Part shown: piece by piece, positions 16,346 through 26,365 of the stretch | Layout of the letters: each line of letters opens with the position of its first letter | Position numbering within the stretch: the stretch's first letter is position 1 | Assembly: GCF_019793435.1 (NCBI RefSeq) | Contig: NZ_JAILYH010000001.1 | Coordinates: 186,001-250,000 of the forward strand | DNA from: Rhizobium redzepovicii | Lineage (GTDB): Bacteria; Pseudomonadota; Alphaproteobacteria; Rhizobiales; Rhizobiaceae | Reading direction: 5' to 3' | DNA: 64,000 nt | Notes under the pieces: model-generated | Seen by the model: the letters and a program-made list of their open reading frames with translations, nothing else | Database searches by the model: none | What the model was told of the DNA's origin: nothing | Program-made: the position numbers and the translations under genes

Positions 16346-17140
16346 CTACGGCATCAGCTGGCCGCCGTTGACCTCGATGATCTGGCCGGTGATGTAGCCG
16401 GACAACGTCGGCGAAGCGAGGAAGAGATAGGCGCCGACGCAATCCTCCGATGTGCCGACGAAACCCATCGGGATCGATTTGCGCTGCAGCTCCATCTGCT
16501 CGTCATTGGTATAACGCTCGTGGAAGGGCGTGGCGATGACACCGGGCGCCACCGCGTTGACCCGGATCCTGTCGGCGACAAATTCCTTGGCATGGCCGCG
16601 GGTGATCGTCGAGACGAAGCCCTTCGATGCCGCATAAAGGATCGCCCCGTTGCCGCCGCCATTGCGGGCGGCAATCGAAGTGGTGTTGATGATGAAGCCG
16701 CCCTGCTTCTTCAGCCAGGGATGGGCCGCGCGCGTTGCCGCCAGCACCGAGCGGGCGTTGAGATCCATGACCGCGGCATAATGCGCATCGGTATATTCCG
16801 ACGTCGGCTTGCGCCCCAGCATGCCTCCGGCATTGTTGATGAGTCCGTCGAGATGGCCGAAGGTCTTCGCCGTCTCCTCGACGACGCGCTCGGTTTCGCC
16901 TTCCCGCGATACGTCGCCCTGGATTAGATGCACGATACCGCCGGCAGCCCTGATCTCCTCGGCAAGTGCCTCCGCCGGCTCGCGGCTGGCATTGTAATGC
17001 ACGCCGACCTTGGCGCTCTGCGCCGCAAAAGCGCGAGCAAGCGCCGCCCCGATGCCGGTCGAGGCGCCGGTGATCAGCACGGCCTTGCCGGCGAGATCCG
17101 GGAGTTTGATCGATGCGAGCGATTGGGCAAGTTCTACCAT
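16346..17140 (-). CDS. Short-chain dehydrogenase/reductase
   Basis: 264 residues from the ATG at 17140 (GGGAGG upstream); longer frames exceed the family's usual 250 residues. Classical SDR signature: TGASTGIG at 24-31 for NAD(P) binding, NNAG, a catalytic Ser in NTTS and YAASK with the catalytic Tyr and Lys. The C-terminus ends VNGGQLMP, typical of FabG-like SDRs. The substrate is not predictable; related proteins act on sugars, acyl chains or steroids. It follows the glgX unit in the same direction but lacks a shared short spacer with it. Confidence 0.88.
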   Translation of the reverse strand: MVELAQSLASIKLPDLAGKAVLITGASTGIGAALARAFAAQSAKVGVHYNASREPAEALAEEIRAAGGIVHLIQGDVSREGETERVVEETAKTFGHLDGLINNAGGMLGRKPTSEYTDAHYAAVMDLNARSVLAATRAAHPWLKKQGGFIINTTSIAARNGGGNGAILYAASKGFVSTITRGHAKEFVADRIRVNAVAPGVIATPFHERYTNDEQMELQRKSIPMGFVGTSEDCVGAYLFLASPTLSGYITGQIIEVNGGQLMP

Positions 17141-17319
17141 GGCTAAGACAGCCTCCCGAAAAACCAAGGACATAGGTGATGAAACAGATTGGGGAAGTCT
17201 ATCAGCCGATATCGGCGAAGGGCAATGCACGAAAGCGGGAGATTAACATCGTTGCGCAATGCCCTGTTCGGACCAAGGCCGGCTTCTCGCGCTAAATACA
17301 CGCCGCAGGCCGCAAAATT

Positions 17320-17730
17320 CTAGTCGCAGGTATCCGCGATCTTCTTCAGTTCGACGGCTGGCTCCAGAGTGACGTCGTCCTTCTTTCCGACGAAGCGGTA
17401 GGTCCCGCGCCACAAGCCGTCCGCAGCTTCCGAAATGCGCAGCCGGTGATCGCCGTCCTTGCAGCTCGCGTCATAGGCCAAGTCACCCATGTCGGTGAAA
17501 TCCAGCTTGCATTTGGCGGCCTGCGCTTTGGGCAGCACCGGGTTCATGTGGCTCTTCACGGCCGTCTTGTCGTAGCAGATCTGGAAGACCTGCTCATCGT
17601 TCTTCAGTTCGGGCGTGGGAACCGGCGTGAAGATCCTGACCCGCCAAAGTCCGGTAGGCAGGCCGCCCTCCTCTGCGAGAGCCGCGGCCGGGGTCAGGAC
17701 GAATGCGGCGGCGAGAACACAGCGTATCAT
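17320..17730 (-). CDS. Exported protein, DUF3617-like
   Basis: 136 residues from the ATG at 17730 (GAGGAG upstream). A clear Sec signal (MIRCVLAAAFVLTPAAALAEE) is followed by GLWRVRIFTPVP, a QICYDKT cysteine, KCKLDF, DASCKD and a terminal TCD. The GLW...C...C layout resembles DUF3617 periplasmic proteins, whose function is unknown. It lies 14 bp downstream of a longer gene whose C-terminal half has the same pattern (ICIKSDM, KCVLID, SAQCDHG, GECQ). The two are probably paralogous and co-transcribed. Confidence 0.65.
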   Translation of the reverse strand: MIRCVLAAAFVLTPAAALAEEGGLPTGLWRVRIFTPVPTPELKNDEQVFQICYDKTAVKSHMNPVLPKAQAAKCKLDFTDMGDLAYDASCKDGDHRLRISEAADGLWRGTYRFVGKKDDVTLEPAVELKKIADTCD

Positions 17731-17744
17731 GGTTTTCGCTCTCC

Positions 17745-18818
17745 TCACTGGCACTCGCCAATCCGCTTGACCTGAACGTCGGTTGTCGGCTGCGGCATGT
17801 CGTTGTCGCCTTCGTAGACCTCGTTATAGGAGATCTGGCCGGTGAAACTTTCACCGTCATGTTCCGGTTGCAGATAGAGCCCCCATGACGTCCCGATGCC
17901 GCCGTGGTCGCATTGCGCGCTCATCTGAACACCGCTGTCGTAAAAGCGGATCTTGTCGATCAGTACGCATTTGACGCCCGAGGGTTTGGGCATCAGCGGC
18001 AACGTGTCCGCGGTCATGTCGCTCTTGATGCAAATGTCGCGGCTGGCGTCCACGACCTTCATTTCCGTATCGGTACGCTGAAGGGTCTTCCAGGTGAATC
18101 GCCAAAGACCTCCCCATTCCGGTCGCTCCGTCGGGGTGCCGTCGGCGCTCGCCGGCGGGCTTTCCCGGGGTGTCGAGGCATCGGCCGTCTCCAGCGCCAG
18201 CCGGCGCGAGAACCAGGCCCCGATGATGTTAAAGTCATTGAAGGTGATGTGATAGGGCTTCAGGATCTCATCCTGCTGCGCGAGCGCCGTGCCGGCCACC
18301 GAAACCTTGCGGCCGTAATAGACCTGTATCTCCCGAAATTTTTCCTCAGGCATCGGCTCGGTCTCCCGAAGCGGCGCCTGCTTCAGCACAGACTGGGCAA
18401 CATCGCGCCCATGCGCCGCATAGGTGCCCTGCGCGTCCTCGGCAAAATAAGCGCCGAACATCTCGATCATCGCAAAGGTCTGATCCTGTTTCATCCGCTC
18501 AGTAAAGGCGGCGCCCGCCGCCTCATAGCCAGCCTTGTCCGTCCCGAATGTCTTGAAGATCGCCTCGTGATCGCCATCCGGATCGAGGAACATCGCGTAG
18601 GTGATATGGCCGTATGTCCGGTAGTCGATGCCGTTGACCGGTTCGAGCATCTTCATGTCAAAACCGCCACGGCTCACGGCGATCTTCGGCGGTGATGTCG
18701 GCGACGGCTTTTCAATGCCCGCCGGGGCCGATTGAGATTGTGCGCAGATCGAAGAGGGCAACGAGGCAGCCATCGCAAGCGATAGCGCTGCGACACCGGC
18801 AAATGAAGGACGCGACAT
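17745..18818 (-). CDS. Exported protein with C-terminal DUF3617-like part
   Basis: 357 residues from the ATG at 18818, which has GAGG nine bases upstream; an ATG five codons earlier is less well placed. A signal peptide ends near SSICAQS. The N-terminal half (about residues 55-200) is an unrecognised domain with HITYAMFLDPDGDHEAIF and several aromatic residues. The C-terminal half (about 230-357) shares the GLWRFTW...ICIKSD...KCVLID...CDHGG pattern with the neighbouring small gene. It probably acts in the periplasm. I cannot assign a function. Confidence 0.6.
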   Translation of the reverse strand: MSRPSFAGVAALSLAMAASLPSSICAQSQSAPAGIEKPSPTSPPKIAVSRGGFDMKMLEPVNGIDYRTYGHITYAMFLDPDGDHEAIFKTFGTDKAGYEAAGAAFTERMKQDQTFAMIEMFGAYFAEDAQGTYAAHGRDVAQSVLKQAPLRETEPMPEEKFREIQVYYGRKVSVAGTALAQQDEILKPYHITFNDFNIIGAWFSRRLALETADASTPRESPPASADGTPTERPEWGGLWRFTWKTLQRTDTEMKVVDASRDICIKSDMTADTLPLMPKPSGVKCVLIDKIRFYDSGVQMSAQCDHGGIGTSWGLYLQPEHDGESFTGQISYNEVYEGDNDMPQPTTDVQVKRIGECQ

Positions 18819-19108
18819 GGTGTTTATCCTCATGGAGCCAGGGACAGTGCAGCAGGTCGACGGCTGCTGATCCGCCCCACGCCGCTCGTCGCAGAAGGGA
18901 GCTGGCGGGCGCGGGCTCTCATAGGAGCAATCGTCTTTCTATCGATCACCCCACTCGTCGCCCCGATGATGTTCAAAAATTTCTCTCCTGCGAGCCGTTT
19001 CCGCCAAGTTAGATATGAAGCCGGTGCAAAAAGGAAAGGGCAATCATAACCTTGTATCTACTTCAACGTGCATTGAAACTGGCTCCTCCTGCACGCGCGC
19101 TATTGCTG

Positions 19109-20233
19109 TCAAGCCGTGCCGGAGCCCGCGACATAGCTGTCGTTGGCGGCATTCTGGATCATCGCCATGGCGATCGGTGGAAAGACAAAGCTCCAGATCC
19201 CGAGCCAGCCAATAGAAACCAACGGTCCTTGGCCAGCATTGCGTGCGCGATCGTTGAGGAGATCACCGAGGGTCATGACCAGGACGGCCAATCCAAGCGG
19301 CACAAGGACCGCGATGAGCATGGCCGCAAGCGGCGTGACCAGACGCTGAGACTGCGCCGCACCCGCCAGCTCCCCGTGGATACGGTAGACCCAAAAGGCA
19401 AAATAGATAAAGACGGCGACAGCAATGCCGATGGCGAGAAGTGCTGGAAGCAAGGTGATGGGGGAGGAAGTGACGTCGAAAACATTCGCCTGAAACAGAT
19501 AGATGCCGAGCCCCATCAGAAAGCCGAGGATCGGCGGGATGCTTAGGATGAAAGCGACCAGGAGAGGGGATCGCCGGCGCGGCGTCAGCGGCCGGTGTCG
19601 CGGGCGCGGAGCTTCATCGAAGGTTAGGTGCCCGGCCGGCAGCAGCAATATGACAGCGAGGAGCAGGCAAGCGAGGAAACCCAAAACGACGGGCAGACCA
19701 CCTGGATCGAATTCGGTCAACCACGAAGCGCCGATCGGAGCGACGGCCGAGATCAGGATCGTCGTTGACAGGAGAGTGAGAGCGCAGCCGAAGTCGATTT
19801 TGCCTGGCCGCCCGCTTACCAGGAAGATGGCGATCGCCAGCGGAAAAACGGCCCGAACCGTGCCCAATGCCAAACCAAATAGAAACAGAAACGCCGGCGA
19901 GCCCCAAAGTGCCGGCGCAGGCAGAAAACTGATGGCGACCACGGCGCAGATAACCAGCGGGTAAATCAAAGCCGATCGCGCATGCCGGCTCGCGACGACA
20001 AACGCCAGGAAGGCGCCGACACCCCAGCCGAGTGTGGATCCGGAATAGAAGATCCCGATCGTCTGAGCGCTGCTGCCGGTCATTTGCGAAATCAGGGGAA
20101 GGATTGTGCTGAGCCCCTGTCCACCGATCGCCAAAAGAAGCGAGGACAAAAAGAGAGCCCAATAGCGATAGGTGCTGAGAAAATCGGCCAGCGTCCAATC
20201 GGTATTGCCGGAGGGGGCAGACGTGTTTGCCAT
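19109..20233 (-). CDS. MFS-type membrane transporter-like protein
   Basis: 374 residues with about ten to twelve hydrophobic segments and no soluble domain. Gly-rich helices and a central basic loop (PRPRHRPLTPRRRSP, around residues 215-230) separate two halves, as in major facilitator proteins. The classic GxxxDRxGRR loop is not preserved, so it is a divergent member. Substrate unknown. It stands alone, with an AT-richer spacer of 234 bp before it and about 290 bp after it in which I see no gene or clear signal. Confidence 0.6.
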   Translation of the reverse strand: MANTSAPSGNTDWTLADFLSTYRYWALFLSSLLLAIGGQGLSTILPLISQMTGSSAQTIGIFYSGSTLGWGVGAFLAFVVASRHARSALIYPLVICAVVAISFLPAPALWGSPAFLFLFGLALGTVRAVFPLAIAIFLVSGRPGKIDFGCALTLLSTTILISAVAPIGASWLTEFDPGGLPVVLGFLACLLLAVILLLPAGHLTFDEAPRPRHRPLTPRRRSPLLVAFILSIPPILGFLMGLGIYLFQANVFDVTSSPITLLPALLAIGIAVAVFIYFAFWVYRIHGELAGAAQSQRLVTPLAAMLIAVLVPLGLAVLVMTLGDLLNDRARNAGQGPLVSIGWLGIWSFVFPPIAMAMIQNAANDSYVAGSGTA

Positions 20234-20467
20234 GAGTGAAACTTGCTCTTAATTCAATTTTGACACAGCATCCGGATCACCCAACAGGTTTTACAGACAG
20301 ACGAGATACGGCCTAAAGCTGCAGCAAGAGCGTCAGGAACGCGCATCTCAACCGGATTCTCGACTAAACTGTGTGGCGATTCTGACCACTCTGAAACACA
20401 TTTATATAAGTGGCAACCGTACGATGTATTTCCCTTGGGCAGATGAGTTCCCTGAATGCAACCTTCA

Positions 20468-21682
20468 TCACGACGTGACCCCGACGGCCGGCTGCGGCTT
20501 CTGGCGCACGAGTGGCGGGAATGCCAGAGCGATCGCCGCAGCCCCGAGGCCGACCATCGCCGAGCCGATGAACAGCCAGGAATAATTGGCGAAGGTGTCG
20601 AAGATCCAGCCGCCGATAAGAGGGCCGAAGGCCATGCCGAGGCTGGAGAGCATCGTCGCCGCGCCGAGGACGGTGCCAATGATGCGCTGGCCGAAATACT
20701 CCCGCGCCAGTACCGCATAAAGCGGCATTACGCCGCCATAGGCGCTGCCGAAGACGATGGCGAGCGCATAAAATTGGGTCAGCTCGCTGACGAGGAGATA
20801 GGTCGCAAGAGCGCCCGCCTGCACCAGCAGTCCGGCGACCAGCACCGGCTTCACGCCGATCCTGTCGGCAAGGGTGCCATAGAGCAGCCGGCCACCGAGG
20901 CCCGCCAAGCCTTCGACGCTGTAGATGCTTACAGCCGCCATCGGGGCGACGCCGCAGATGGTCGCATAGTTGACCATATGGAAGATCGGGCCGGAATGGG
21001 CCGCACAGCAGGCAAAGAAAGTCAGGCCGAGTACGATGAATTGCGGCGACCGGAAGACTTTCGACAGCTGTGGCCGGGCGGCCTCCGCGGCAAACTCGGT
21101 GCCGGCATCGGCGGTTTCGGCCGGCGGGCGCCGAACCAAGAGGGCCACCGGCACAAGCAGCACCCAGGTTGCAATGCCGATGATCAGCATGGCGGGGCGC
21201 CATTCATAGGCCGAGATCAGCCAGCGTGCGAAAGGCGAGATGGTCATCGGCGCAACGCCCATGCCGGCGGAGACGAGCGATACGGCAAGGCCGCGGTTTT
21301 CGTCGAACCAGGCGGTTGTTGCCGCGATCATCGGCGCGAAGAAAGCGCTGGCGGCGAGGCCAACGAGGATGCCGTAAGTCAGCTGGAACTGCAGCAGCGT
21401 TTCGGCCCGGCTCGCCAGAACCAGCGCCAGACCGAGCAGCACCGAGCCGATCATCACGACGATGCGCGGGCCGAAGCGGTCGCTGGCCGCCCCCCAGAGG
21501 AAGCCGCCGACGCCCATGACGATGAAATTCAGCGTCATCGCACTGGCAATACCGACATGCGACCAGCCGGTGGCGGTGGCGATCGGTTCCTGGAAAATCG
21601 CCAGCGAGAACATCGCGCCGATGGCCACGCACGACATCAACGCGCCGACGGCAACGATGACCCAACGATAGGAAACACCCAT
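20468..21682 (-). CDS. MFS transporter, OFA/monocarboxylate-like
   Basis: 404 residues, twelve predicted membrane spans. The loop between helices 2 and 3 reads WGAASDRFGPR and the equivalent loop in the second half YGTLADRIGVKP, both MFS signatures. The overall pattern (AIFQEP and GVGGFLWG early, SAYGGVMPLYAVLAREYFG in the second half) resembles the oxalate/formate and monocarboxylate group (OFA family). Likely an organic-acid importer. It lies downstream of the pca genes on the same strand, separated by a GNAT gene, so aromatic-acid or carboxylate uptake is plausible but unproven. Shine-Dalgarno GGAGG upstream. Confidence 0.8.
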   Translation of the reverse strand: MGVSYRWVIVAVGALMSCVAIGAMFSLAIFQEPIATATGWSHVGIASAMTLNFIVMGVGGFLWGAASDRFGPRIVVMIGSVLLGLALVLASRAETLLQFQLTYGILVGLAASAFFAPMIAATTAWFDENRGLAVSLVSAGMGVAPMTISPFARWLISAYEWRPAMLIIGIATWVLLVPVALLVRRPPAETADAGTEFAAEAARPQLSKVFRSPQFIVLGLTFFACCAAHSGPIFHMVNYATICGVAPMAAVSIYSVEGLAGLGGRLLYGTLADRIGVKPVLVAGLLVQAGALATYLLVSELTQFYALAIVFGSAYGGVMPLYAVLAREYFGQRIIGTVLGAATMLSSLGMAFGPLIGGWIFDTFANYSWLFIGSAMVGLGAAAIALAFPPLVRQKPQPAVGVTS

Positions 21683-21810
21683 GGCTTCAAACCTCCATGC
21701 CGACAGAGTGATTGCGACACACGGCTCTTCCGCCGCACTCCTCGCGATCTAAAGACGTTCGGACTGCTGCGATTTCGACAGCGCGCTCACATCTTTTTTC
21801 CCGTGCAGTC

Positions 21811-22293
21811 CTATAGGGTACGAAACATCACCAGTGCGTCGACATAACCCTCACTCGGATGAAGGAAAACGCCGGGAAGGCGGCCGACGATTTCGAAGCC
21901 GAGGGATTGCCAGAGCTCAACGGCGCGGCGGTTGCTGCTGACGACGAAATTGAACTGCATGGCGCGAAAGCCGCGGGCGCGAGCGTGCTGCAGGGAATGG
22001 TCATGCATGCGGCGGGCAACGCCGCGGCCGGCCGCGGCAGGATCGGTCATGTAACCGCAATTGCAGACATGCCGGCCGCCGCCGGCCTGGTTGGCCTTGA
22101 TGTAATAGCTGCCGAGGATGACGCCATCCTCTTCGGCGACGAAGGTCTCGCGGTCCGGCCCCATCCAGTAGGCGAGCGCATCGGCTTCGGAGAGATCGCG
22201 ATCGAGCGCATAGGTCTCACCGGCGCGGATCGTCGGGCCGATGATCCTCCAGATGGCGTCTCGATCGTCGTTTTCTGCGAGTCGGATCAGCAT
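21811..22293 (-). CDS. GNAT-family N-acetyltransferase
   Basis: 160 residues with a GNAT core: an N-terminal strand-helix (IRLAENDDRDAIWRIIGPTI), the YYIKAN strand, and the acetyl-CoA binding loop GRGVARRM after MTDPAAAGR. The end (GFEIVGRLPGVF and the FLHPSEGYVDALVMFRTL tail) matches small amide/amine acetyltransferases of the PhnO/RimI-like type. Substrate unknown. It starts 40 bp after the pcaF stop, so it may be transcribed with the pca genes. Confidence 0.82.
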   Translation of the reverse strand: MLIRLAENDDRDAIWRIIGPTIRAGETYALDRDLSEADALAYWMGPDRETFVAEEDGVILGSYYIKANQAGGGRHVCNCGYMTDPAAAGRGVARRMHDHSLQHARARGFRAMQFNFVVSSNRRAVELWQSLGFEIVGRLPGVFLHPSEGYVDALVMFRTL

Positions 22294-22333
22294 GCCCGAT
22301 TTCTACAGAAGCCGGTCACCGGGCGCAACGCTC

Positions 22334-23539
<1,206 letters not shown>

Positions 23540-23549
23540 GGCTTTTCCT

Positions 23550-24239
23550 TTAGAGTTTCGGGACGACGAGGTCGGCAACCGGCCCTACGACGTGCAGCAG
23601 CGCACCTGTCATCGCCTGCAATTCCTCCTGCGACATCGCGGCCAGCTTCTCCCGCAGGACGAAGCGCCCGTCGACGATGTCGATGACGGCATGGCTGGTA
23701 TAGACGCGGGTGATGCAGGCCACACCGGTCAGCGGGAAGGTGCATTTCTCCACCAGCTTCGGCTCACCGGTCTTGGTGACGTGCTCGGTGATGACGCAGA
23801 CCTGCTTGGCGCCGTGCACCAGATCCATGGCGCCGCCGACCGCCGGCACGCCCTTGCTGCCCACCCGCCAGTTGGCAAGATCGCCGCTCTGGGCGACCTG
23901 ATAGGCGCCGAGGATCGCGACATCGAGATGACCGCCGCGCACCATGGCGAAGCTGTCGGCATGGTGGAAGAAGGCCGCGCCCGGTTTCAGCGTCACCGCC
24001 TTCTTGCCGGCATTGATCAGGTCCCAGTCCTCCTCACCCTCGGGCGGCGGCTCGCCGAAATTGAGGATGCCGTTTTCCGTGTGGAAGATCGCTTCGCGGC
24101 CGGGCGGCTGATAGCGGGCGACCATTTCGGGAAAGCCGATGCCGAGGTTCACATAGGCGCCGTCGGCGATATCCTGAGCGGCGCGCCAGGCGATCTGCGC
24201 ATTGGAGAGCTTGATGTCTTCTCTAATATCGACGGTCAT
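23550..24239 (-). CDS. pcaJ: 3-oxoadipate CoA-transferase subunit B PcaJ
   Basis: 229 residues from the ATG at 24239, which overlaps the pcaI stop by 4 bp (ATGA). A longer open frame to 24404 lies inside pcaI and is spurious. The CoA-transferase family I beta-subunit is recognised by LGIGFPEM, FHTENGILNFGE with the catalytic Glu, the GGHLDVAILGAYQV stretch and the VGGAMDLVHGAK motif. With PcaI it transfers CoA from succinyl-CoA to 3-oxoadipate. Followed 10 bp later by pcaF. Confidence 0.93.
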   Translation of the reverse strand: MTVDIREDIKLSNAQIAWRAAQDIADGAYVNLGIGFPEMVARYQPPGREAIFHTENGILNFGEPPPEGEEDWDLINAGKKAVTLKPGAAFFHHADSFAMVRGGHLDVAILGAYQVAQSGDLANWRVGSKGVPAVGGAMDLVHGAKQVCVITEHVTKTGEPKLVEKCTFPLTGVACITRVYTSHAVIDIVDGRFVLREKLAAMSQEELQAMTGALLHVVGPVADLVVPKL

Positions 24240-24943
24240 AGGTAGGCGACTCCGGCTCGAATGAGCTCTTCTTCCTGCTGCGGGCGGGGGACGGTGACGA
24301 CACGGTCGACGAAGATGCCGGGTGTCACCACATGCTCGGGATCGATGCCGCCGGCCGGCACGATGGATGAAACCTGGGCGATGGTCTTTGCCGCGGCCAT
24401 GCACATCAGCGGATTGAAGTTGCGGCCGGCCTTGTTGTAGGTGAGATTGCCGTGGTTATCGCCGATCTCGGCTTTGACGATGGCGAAATCGGCTTTCAAC
24501 CAGCGTTCCTGCACGTAATGGCGGCCGTCGAATTCTGCGATGACCTTGCCGTTGGCGAGTTCCGTGCCATAGGCCGTCGGCGTGTAGAAAGCCGGAATGC
24601 CGGCCCCGCCGGCGCGAATGCGCTCGGCAAGCGTTCCCTGCGGCACCAGCTCAAGCTCGATTTCTCCGGCCAGATATTTGTCCGTGAAGGCGCGCGGATC
24701 CGACGAACGCGGGAACGAGCAGATCATTTTTCTGACCATGCCGGCATCGATCATCGCCGCGATGCCGATGCGGCCGTTGCCGGCATTGTTGTTGATCACG
24801 GTGAGGTTCTTCGGCCCGCGGTCGATCAAGGCGTGAATGAGCTCTATCGGCGCGCCCGAGCCGCCGAAACCACCGATCATGATGATCGCGCTGTCGCCGA
24901 TCTCGGAGACGGCCTCGGCCGTGCTCCCGACTGTCTTGTCCAT
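24236..24943 (-). CDS. pcaI: 3-oxoadipate CoA-transferase subunit A PcaI
   Basis: 235 residues. Alpha-subunit of a family I CoA-transferase, shown by IMIGGFGGSGAPIELI near the N-terminus, the NNNAGNG glycine loop, GELELELVPQGTLAERIRAGG-like stretch and the FNPLMCMAAAKTI region. Pairs with PcaJ, to which it is coupled by a 4-bp overlap. First gene of the pcaIJF unit, divergent from pcaR with a 153-bp intergenic region between start codons that contains a candidate PcaR site. Confidence 0.93.
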   Translation of the reverse strand: MDKTVGSTAEAVSEIGDSAIIMIGGFGGSGAPIELIHALIDRGPKNLTVINNNAGNGRIGIAAMIDAGMVRKMICSFPRSSDPRAFTDKYLAGEIELELVPQGTLAERIRAGGAGIPAFYTPTAYGTELANGKVIAEFDGRHYVQERWLKADFAIVKAEIGDNHGNLTYNKAGRNFNPLMCMAAAKTIAQVSSIVPAGGIDPEHVVTPGIFVDRVVTVPRPQQEEELIRAGVAYL

Positions 24944-25042
24944 GCGGGATTTCTCCTTGGCTGATCGAGAACTGGTTCCTCCCGTCCTCCAGTGTCAGGC
25001 ATAAAGCGGGACGGCACGCGCGGCAAGAAATTTGTGCGTTAT

Positions 25043-25071
25043 TTGACTTTTGTTCGTATATCGCACATATT
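25043..25071 (+). promoter_or_regulatory. pcaR promoter with candidate PcaR operator
   Basis: TTGACT (25043-25048) and CATATT (25066-25071), 17 bp apart, form a sigma-70-like promoter reading into pcaR. Lying over the spacer and -10 is GTTCGTATATCGCAC (25052-25066), which agrees at 12 of 15 positions with the GTTCGATAATCGCAC site reported for Pseudomonas PcaR (from memory). TGTGCG and CGCACA also flank this stretch as inverted arms. It would allow autoregulation and control of divergent pcaI. Confidence 0.55.
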
Positions 25072-25096
25072 CGGTAAATCGATTAGGGGACCGAAC

Positions 25097-25855
25097 ATGC
25101 GCGAAACGGACTTTGTCAGCGGCTTCGCCCGCGGCCTGAAAGTCATCGAAGCTTTCGGGGAAACGCGGCAGCGGCTGTCGATTGCCGAGGCCTCGAAGCT
25201 GACGGAGCTCGACCGCGCCACCGTGCGCCGCTCGCTGCTGACGCTCGCCGAGCTCGGCTATGCCGATTATGACGGCAAGTTCTTCACCCTGACGCCGAAG
25301 ATTCTGCGGCTCGGCCATGCCTATCTCGCGGCGACGCCGCTGCCGGCGCTGCTGCAGCCGCATCTCGATCATCTCTCGGAAGGCGCCGGCCAGAGCGCCT
25401 CGGCCTCGGTGCTCGACGGCACCGAAATCGTCTATATCGCCCGGGCCTCGCAGCGCCGGGTCATGTCGATCAATCTCACCCCCGGCAGCCGCCTGCCCGC
25501 CTATTGCGCCTCGATGGGCCGCGTGCTGCTCGCGGCGCTCCCCGAAAACGAGGCGCGTGCCGTCCTTGCCCGTAGCGAGCTGAAACAAAATACGCCTAAG
25601 ACCCGAACCGACCCTGAGGATCTCGTCGCCGAATTCCGCCGCGTGCGCGCCGAGGGTTATGCGATCATCGACCAGGAGCTGGAGATCGGCCTCTGCTCGA
25701 TCGCCGTGCCCGTCGAAAACGACCGCGGCGAAACGGTTGCGGCAATCAATATCGGCGCCCCGGCCGCCCTCGTCCCGGCGGCGGAGATGAAGGAGCGCTA
25801 TCTGCCATTGCTGAAGGAAACCCAGGCGACGTTGCGGCCGCTGCTGCGCCGGTAA
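25097..25855 (+). CDS. pcaR: IclR-family regulator PcaR
   Basis: 252 residues from the ATG at 25097 (TAGGGGA upstream); the longer frame to 24992 runs through the promoter. N-terminal winged helix-turn-helix (SIAEASKLTELDRATVRRSLLTLAELGY) and a C-terminal IclR effector domain (FTLTPKILRLGHAYLAATPLP through VAAINIGAPAA). Length and the SGFARGLKVIEAFGE start fit the PcaR/PobR group, which responds to beta-ketoadipate. Divergent from pcaIJF, which it most likely activates. Confidence 0.9.
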   Translation: MRETDFVSGFARGLKVIEAFGETRQRLSIAEASKLTELDRATVRRSLLTLAELGYADYDGKFFTLTPKILRLGHAYLAATPLPALLQPHLDHLSEGAGQSASASVLDGTEIVYIARASQRRVMSINLTPGSRLPAYCASMGRVLLAALPENEARAVLARSELKQNTPKTRTDPEDLVAEFRRVRAEGYAIIDQELEIGLCSIAVPVENDRGETVAAINIGAPAALVPAAEMKERYLPLLKETQATLRPLLRR

Positions 25856-25903
25856 CGGCAAGCACGGAAAAAGGGGCGGCCCCGGTCAGCGCCGGGGCAA
25901 TTG

Positions 25904-26245
25904 TCAATGCGTCAGGTCGAGCGCGGCCGTGAGGTCACCCATCGGCGGCTGGCCGTCCGGCAGCACCGGCAGATCGTAATGCGCGGTGATGAAGCGGATG
26001 ATCGATGACGTGTTATTGGGTGTGATCGACGATGTCGTCCTTGGCGAAGGGCGAGATGATGAAGGCCGGAATTCGGTTGCCCGGCCCCAACGATCGGCCT
26101 CGGCGGCGCGACGTGATCCCATAAGCTGCCGTTTTCGTCATAGGTGACGATGACGAGCATGTCGCCCCGGGCTCTTCTCGAGATGGGAGACGATATCGGC
26201 AAGATGCTGGTCGCCGCTCGATTGCAGATCATCAATCCGTGGGAA
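25904..26245 (-). pseudogene. Decayed phosphoesterase (AcpA/phospholipase C-like) 3' remnant
   Basis: Fragments of one phosphoesterase-family protein occur in order but in different frames: DDLQSSGDQHLADIVSHLEKSP, then MLVIVTYDENGSLWDHVAPP, then GPGNRIPAFIISPFAKDDIVDHTQ, then SSIIRFITAHYDLPVLP...GDLTAALDLTH to a stop. At least three frameshifts or small deletions are needed to join them, and the N-terminal bulk (several hundred residues) is missing. The rest of the 510-bp gap between pcaR and the next gene holds only regulatory-looking inverted repeats. Confidence 0.8.
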
Positions 26246-26311
26246 AACCGTTACCCGCCTCCTAGAATTCCCAATCGCACACATTATCACAGTCGGCGCA
26301 GGCATCCCACT

Positions 26312-26358
26312 TGATGTATCACAATTCTCGATATACATCATTCCATCGGGAACGATGG
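26312..26358 (+). promoter_or_regulatory. Two inverted repeats ahead of the ArsR-like regulator
   Basis: TGATGTAT (26312-26319) and ATACATCA (26333-26340) form an 8-bp dyad separated by 13 bp. CCATCG (26343-26348) and CGATGG (26353-26358) form a second, tighter dyad that ends just before the ATG at 26366. They are plausible operators for autoregulation. Confidence 0.4.
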
Positions 26359-26365
26359 GGATATA

